Positions 57,851 through 64,000 of a stretch of DNA of 64,000 nt are shown piece by piece; the stretch's first letter is position 1, and each line of letters begins with the position of its first letter. Under the pieces are notes generated by a model, which was not told the origin of the DNA, did no database searches, and saw nothing but the letters and a program-made list of their open reading frames with translations. The translations under genes were made by a program, and so were the position numbers. Origin of the DNA: Toxoplasma gondii ME49 (Eukaryota; Apicomplexa; Conoidasida; Eucoccidiorida; Sarcocystidae). The stretch spans positions 4,573,601 through 4,637,600 of the forward strand of contig NC_031475.1 in NCBI RefSeq assembly GCF_000006565.2, read 5' to 3'.

Positions 57851-60800
57851 CCTGCAAATGGAACTCAGAGGAGTCACTTGTGCAATTTTTTCCAGAGAAA
57901 GGCACCGGCATCCTTCCAGCAAAAAGGCGGCGGTTAGTTCCACGTAAACACAGCGCTTTCCATACACTTTCCTTCTGCGCTACTTTTGACATTTCTCAAC
58001 AGCTCGTTTATGAACCAGGTTTTCGTTGCTGTGGGCAGTCATAGAAGCAGCTGTCCAGAGTTGTCCGGGTAGTTTCTCGTGAACTGGAAACTGCGTGCAG
58101 GAAAAGAATATCGAGTGGGCATCAAAGGGGTCACTTTGTAAACAGCGAGCTCCGCTTTCAACTGCAGCATCGCACTGCGGCACTGCGAACTGAAATTTCC
58201 TCAGTGCACTTCAGCTGCCGCTTCCTGCTGGACCTCTGAGGAGGAGGGAAGTTATGATGCCGTATTGCCAGAGTTTATTTTTGGAGAGAGCCGAAAAAGG
58301 GCCTCGGCGGCCTCCCCCCCCGTCTTCGCAGACAACTAAAATGGCAATCTACATCGTGGCAGTGGAAGAAGAAAGTATGCAGCACGAGACCTCAGGAAGA
58401 CCCATAGAAAGAGCTCAGATGGAACTACTCCGGAAAAAAAGGTAAAAGAAACTGAGGGTGAGACCGCAGGTGGAATGTGAAAGGCACTCGGCAGAGAAAC
58501 AGATCTTTGCCTTGTTACTCCAGTGTGTGGACGACACCTCGTATCTGCAATCGATCTGGTTTCTCTCCCAACGCTGTCTCGTTGCAAACGAGAGATATTT
58601 TCTGACGAATCTTACTTGAAAAAGTAGACACGAGGTATTCGCACAAGGAGAGATAGCTTGTCAATTACAACGAAGCCGAAGAGTCCGCTGCCGTAGGCTC
58701 GAGTCTCGCGCGGAACTTTCGGTACAGAGAAAGAGCAGAGCGAGTTTTTTAACCCACCCGCTATGGAACAGCACCGCAAGAAGAAAGGCGTATCGGTTGT
58801 CGGCCTAAAGTGAAGTGTTCAAACACATGCAAATCGAGAGTACATGAACCCTTCGCTCATGCAAAACAAAGCATGCACGCACAGTCGTTCCGGCACGTTG
58901 GCGGGTCCGAGAACTTCATCGCTTGGAAAAACGCCGATCGGCAGGTCTAGAGTTTACCTCCCATGGCAGCGTACAACAGTTCACTGAAGACAAATTATGG
59001 ATTTCACATCCTATGATACTGCGCAACAGGTTCGAGAACGTATGAAAATGGTAGAGTTCACCCTGAAGGAGGCAGCGGCTATGGAACAGGGGTCAACTTG
59101 GGTGATGCATTTTCCAGATAAACATTCGCCGTGCATCGCCGACTAGATGGATTCATGTTATCACTCGCGATACAGAGAAAGAAAACTAATACCCAGATGA
59201 TTGTGTGGTCAGCGCTATCGTCCTGGGTCTAGTCATTTTTGAGACAGGGTAATCTATGAGTTTGACAACGTGTCAGCTTCGTACACGCTAAGGCGATCTA
59301 GCCAGACTGATAAATCGAGCATGACGTGACGTACGAATCGTCAGACTGAATGGGACTGTAAAAGCTCATGTCAGAGAAAACAGAAGAACTGCTGCCTTCA
59401 TGACTGCTCCTCGCTTGTTATTGAAAAAGATTCCATTAGGAACGGTAGTGCACTCAATGCACGATGGTTACAACAGCACCAGAGAACTTTGACCCGATAA
59501 ACAAAGACCTTGAAGATCAAAGCCAGTAGCCCAGCCCGTCGTACATACCCTTTGCTCATTCATCTGCTCACCTTGCTCTAAAGGTAGACGGAACACGGGC
59601 GCGCAGAAACACCACTAGCATTTGCAAGAGTTCATCCATCAAGGGCTGAGCAAGCACATCAAAGTGTCGGCAGTACCCAAGAGACACAAAGCGCAAGTCA
59701 GAAAGAGAGCTCTACCTGTTTGTGATGCGACAGCCAAACTTGTGTACTGTCATTCTTCTTTACGGTGTACGACATAACCCTAATTCGCCAATTGTTTTGT
59801 CAGCATCAGCCTCATAGTAGCTAAGGACGAACGATGGCACGGGCCGCATCTATCGCAGCACGAAGATGAGTTTTCCAGACCTTTTCTTTGGCACTGAGAA
59901 ATGTTCTAGGACCGAGCGTGCCGAGGGAAAATCCAAGAGTATCACTCCAGTGCCCTGATGTGTCCGCCTTCCTTTGCCATGAGTCGACTATCTCGCTTGA
60001 GGAAGCTATAACTTTCGGTCTCTGTTGGTATTTGCACAAGATTCAGTACTCCCCTCCGGAAGGCTCTGCGTGCCACCACCTAAAGACCGTCATTGGCCCG
60101 AACCTGCTCTCCATTTCGTGTTATCACCTATGTACTGCTCATCAAATGCCAACTGGTGTTTCTCCCCTGCCTCCATCACCGCTTCTCTTACTGTCCCTAT
60201 CCTAGCCATTACTGTTACCATGCCGCGCATCCACTGGAGAAAAGATCCACTCAGCTCGAGAGCAGCGTTGTTCGAGCTGCCAGAGAAAGTGTGACGTCGG
60301 AATTTCACTGCGGCGAAAGCATCACAGCTGAAATGTAAAGCCCTCCAGATGCCTCCTTAACAAATACGCGGAGCTACACGCTTTCAAGTGTTTCCGTCAC
60401 TGCGCAAACCTACGGGTCAACACACTTGTCTCCCGCCCGCCCGTTCGCATCGAATCGGTGTTATTTACGTGGTTTTCCGGTTTTTTCTAAACACGATGGA
60501 GAATGAAGAGGTACTTCAGAGCAGGCATGCAGCAAGCCTGGAGACGAAGAAACACTTCAGAGAGACTGTTACAAGGTGCCGGTGCCACGTCGCAGGCAAA
60601 GGGAAGTCTCGCAAGACGACGCTAAGGTTTCCGTTGACTCAGTAGACACGTTTTGTCGGCATCACGGTATCCGTTTCGACAAAAGAAAAACTATGACACC
60701 CTTAATTCCACCTAATCGCTGCGAACGGGACAGGAAAGCACCATGTGATTCATCTGACGTGACAAGAATGCCACCTGCAGCTCCTTGCAAGCTCCCCTTG

Positions 60801-61235
60801 AGGCTGTGTTGACAGGGGATCCACGTGAACTTTACGAAGTGACGCCACAGGAGAAAAACCCTTGTGTTCCACACGCAAGCTTTCCAACTCCCCTTCAGCT
60901 TAGTTTTCACCGATGTGCGTGCTACAAGCAAAATCCTACGAGTCTGAAAAGCAACGCGCAACTAGTTCCTTGCACTATATTTCCTCGAGAGAAACCGCAG
61001 ACGTCGCCGGGAGAACTATCTCCGCAGACGCCCTCTTCTGTTGTTCAGTCTCGCAGTCCCCCCTCCCGCGCCCGCCACGAAAAATGCAAAAAGCAAACGC
61101 GAGATCCTACACACTTCTTCCTTCTACCTTTGCACCACTCTACACCCAAGGCCGCCTCAGTTCACTTTTTCCGTGCCAACCACTTTCCCGTCTGTTCATT
61201 TTCGCGCCTCAGCCTTGACACTCTCCGCTTTCTGT
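57851..61235. other. Intergenic region between the CDGSH and BI-1 genes
   Basis: About 3.4 kb between two tandem minus-strand genes. The right part should be the 3' UTR of the BI-1 gene, the left part the promoter and 5' UTR (perhaps with an intron) of the CDGSH gene. Open frames (for example 60785-61300 plus, 59821-60039 minus) show no conserved motif. The ACGATNG-type motif seen elsewhere recurs at about 59208. Confidence 0.45.
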
Positions 61236-62961
61236 TTACTCCTCGTCACGCTGGCGCTTTCTGCGTTCCTTGTCTGCGAGAATCTGGACAACGCGAATGA
61301 AAATGCCAACCAGGTCCACGTAGAACTGAATCGCCTGGACGAGGTAGTCAGACGATCCGCGTCGAGCCATCTCCAGAGTCACTTGCGTGTCGAAGAGTAC
61401 AAATCTGGAACGTTAGACAACATATACGAGAAGGACATTCTTTTACGCTTCCCCTCAAGACTGGAACTGAGCGCCAAAATGCCACCACCGGACAACATAC
61501 CACGTCGACACGACAGAGATGGGTTCCTTCACGTGAGCAGACTTCCCTCATGTCGTACAGGGGCTTCAGGCTAAAGGAGCGCCAAGCCTGTCAAAGCTCG
61601 CAACAATGTAAGGGCGGCGAAAACTCTCTTCATGCAAGTTCCTCCGAATCTCTGTACGTGAGGTGTTTCTAAACGTACCCGATGTAGAGGAGAAGACCTC
61701 CCCAGAGAAGAACATCGTCGGCCAGCTTTGTCCTCCACACAACGGAGAACAGAGAGACGTACGTGAAGAGGGTAAGGCCTGTGCCAAGGATGCTCCCCAG
61801 AAAAATGAACTTTCTGTTGAGGAAAAACAGAGAAAGTCGGCAGAACGACAGTCCAGATGTGGGAACAGTTGAAGAGAAACAATGGAGCCAAGACAGCAAG
61901 TATGATCTTGTTTTCGAAATAAGTTCTTGTGCCTTCTCGATTCATGCGAAGGCGAGGACTGACCCTGTCACTGGCGCATCCCCAAACGGAAACCCACGAG
62001 TTCACGATCCTCACAAAACACACAAACCGGGATCTCGAATTCGAAGATGCCACATTTTATTATTTTTCCTTCCTGTCTGATTCAGCGAAAGGCATCTCTA
62101 GTTCCGTGCACCAAGCTTAGCTGCTATCCTCCAGGTTGGCTCCCCTCTCCGGGTTTCATAAGGAAAAGAAACTTCTGTTAAATCGGACGTCTGCACTAAA
62201 GGCGCGGTCGCGTGCCCCGTGAGTTGAAAGAAGGAAATGCACCTGTCTTTCGCGACGATAGCTGCGGCAGAGAGCGACGCGAAGATCCCCATGGAAACGA
62301 GGAAGGCCGTAGGAATAATCCGAGGGTTCAGAACATTCACGAAATAAAGATAGTCGCCAAGCATCATGCCAGTCGTGAAGCCAAATCCTCCAAAGTAGGC
62401 AGCTCTCAAAGGCGTGGTCACCTGCATGCGCCAGACAACCACAAGAAACCCATAAAGTGCTTTCTGTGAACCGTGGCGATGCACCTTGCGCAGGCGAATC
62501 ATGACTGCATGTGTAGGGAAGCACGGATGAGACTGAAGTCATATGAACTACCCTAGGTACCACAATGTCTCTGCTTATTCGACCTGAGCACCGGACGTAA
62601 AAGGGTAGTGAGAGCAACTGCGGGGTCCCTTACGCAGCAGAGAAATGATGCATACCGTCTAGATCTCCGTTTTAGAAAGAGACGTGTATTGGCGTACCTT
62701 GCCGGAGTAGACGGCTTCCGTGCTGGATGCCCCCAAACCCCAAACACAGAAGACCTGAACGCCGAGAAGAAGGAAAATGGGGAGCGCCAGAATGCGCTGC
62801 TGGACGTACACGCCAACAGCCGTGAGAATGATGTTGGTCATGAGCGCTCCATAGACGCGAGTGAGGTGTTCCTGCTGAATGGGGCTCAGAGGCGCGAAAT
62901 TGAAGATATGCTTCAAGTTCATAGCGCCCTGGCGCTGATTGTACTGCTCAAACACATTCAT
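61236..62961 (-). CDS. Bax inhibitor-1 (TMBIM6) family membrane protein (4 exons)
   Basis: Exons 62961-62698, 62421-62243, 61813-61679 and 61404-61236 join exactly in phase into 248 residues; the start context is GAAAATGAAT. The protein has the BI-1 pattern throughout. It opens with HIFNFAPLSPIQQEHLTRVY, followed by hydrophobic helices, FGFTTGMMLGDYLYF with LNPRIIPTAF, KFIFLGSILGTGLTLF, GFVLFDTQVTLEMARRG, and a terminal helix FYVDLVGIFIRVVQILADKE with a charged tail RRKRQRDEE. Length and helix count match the family (about 235-250 residues, seven helices). BI-1 proteins are ER-membrane calcium-leak and pH-sensing channels that modulate cell death and ER stress in animals and plants. The aspartates in FDTQ and YVDL match the di-aspartyl pH sensor described for bacterial YetJ. 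There are no long inserts, unlike most neighbours. Parasite function is not shown by sequence. Confidence 0.95.
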
Positions 62962-64000
62962 TTTCACAACGGGAGGGAACACCTTTTCTCGAAGACCGAG
63001 CGAGCGGCAGGGGAATTCTCCGGGGCGCAGACCACCAAAGGAACCGACGGAAAGAAGCAAAAAGAGCGTGTCTACCGGAATCAAAGGGAGTTGCGGCAGT
63101 TAGGAATTAGAAGGCCCCGATGATACGAGCAACAACATGGAAAGAAAAGCAGAGCTGATCGAAAAAAAAATCGCTGGCTCCACCGGTCGACAGCTGCCAC
63201 GGTCAAAAAGGCAACTTAGAGAGCGTGTAGATATGTTTGTGCTCAAGCAGCAATGCGTGCCACAAGTTTTCGTGATAATATGACATTCCATGCGACTTGT
63301 GCAGGTCGGTCTGCACAACATGCGAGGAAGACGAACGTGCCAACTGGGAGAAGAAAACCTATGCGTAGTCTGTGCGTGCCCGCCCGCCAGAGTTGCTCGC
63401 TTTCCAGTACTGCATGCGCTGGTATATCTGCGCTACGGATGGCAGGCGCTGAATTGACTAGGCACCGAAAGGGAAGTTTGCGTTAAACATAATTCGATAA
63501 ATCTCCAGCCACTTTCATCCCTGGACCTAATGCGAAGAAATTGTTTCGCTTCTTTTCCGCGTCGCGTCCGTTTAGTCGGTCTCTGGCAGGGAGCCTTCAT
63601 ACTGGTAAGCCACACAACGGGTGACCTTTAGTGCGCAACATCAGTCAACAGGGAACAAATTTTACAGTTTTCCTTGCGCAGCCTTTGAACACAGAAATCG
63701 ACCATGCAGCCTTCGTGGCGCATGGAGCCAGCGTGGTCGTCCGCACCGGTGAAGGGCCACAACAGAGAAGGTGTGGTCTTATAGCCTACGAGCAAGGCTT
63801 CATTGCCGGTATGTTTCCCGATTGCGAGATCCGGTGCACGTAATTGAGATTGAACACGCGTATGCGAGGGAGGTATTCTTTTGTGCTATAGTTCTGTTGG
63901 TGTTGCCACAGATCCCTGGAAATCGGAACAGCGTGCTTGAAGTGACTAGTCTGCAACTAGCGGCTAGCGATGGGGTGGGTTCTGTAACTGGAGCAGCGAC
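62962..64000. other. Upstream region of the BI-1 gene, right window edge
   Basis: About 1 kb holding the promoter and 5' UTR of the BI-1 gene. On the minus strand a frame without stop runs from 64000 to about 63797 but encodes nothing recognisable, so it is not called as an exon. No other feature was seen. Confidence 0.5.

Noticed and set aside
63797..64000. Stop-free minus-strand frame at the right edge
   Set aside because: About 200 bases without a stop is not rare, and the translation shows no recognisable features.
1..64000. CRISPR array, prophage, operon or IS element
   Set aside because: The sequence is eukaryotic nuclear DNA with spliceosomal introns. No regularly spaced repeats or transposase genes were seen.

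Overview
The window looks like nuclear DNA of a tissue-cyst coccidian (Toxoplasma gondii or a close relative such as Hammondia or Neospora). The signs are intron-rich genes with short exons flanked by GTRAG donors and pyrimidine-rich CAG acceptors, roughly balanced base composition, long serine- and glutamate-rich low-complexity inserts in otherwise conserved proteins, CAAAATGG-type start contexts, and intronic (AT)n and GATA microsatellites. Species is inferred from style, not proven.

Layout, left to right. At 1-283 (minus) is the 5' end of a KDEL/HDEL receptor (ERD2) that runs off the window. At 3185-10675 (plus) is a 12-exon wax-ester-synthase/DGAT-like acyltransferase. At 14601-29350 (plus) is a 15-exon chromatin protein joining an SRA/YDG domain to pre-SET, SET and post-SET domains, the architecture of plant SUVH histone methyltransferases. 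At 32194-34804 (minus) I reconstructed an unrecognised multi-exon membrane protein from phase-compatible exons. At 35443-41328 (minus) is a single-exon, about 1961-residue cysteine-containing low-complexity protein.

A roughly 3 kb divergent spacer then leads to a run of small housekeeping genes on the plus strand. These are a DPH3-like CSL zinc-finger protein (44390-45352), an Iwr1/SLC7A6OS-like RNA polymerase II import factor (45601-47126) and a GINS subunit Psf3-like replication protein (50025-54064). The right end carries two minus-strand genes: a very small CDGSH iron-sulfur protein (57069-57850) and a Bax inhibitor-1/TMBIM6 homologue (61236-62961).

The genes do not form a pathway. They are independently promoted eukaryotic genes. 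The most unusual items are the SRA-SET fusion with a low-complexity insert of roughly 390 residues inside the SRA fold, the apicomplexan WS/DGAT with a DHSIGDG active-site motif, and the CDGSH protein whose first predicted residues form a myristoylation-like MGxxxS signal. Exon boundaries were derived by hand from splice signals, reading phase and family conservation. Where a boundary is weak, the entry says so.
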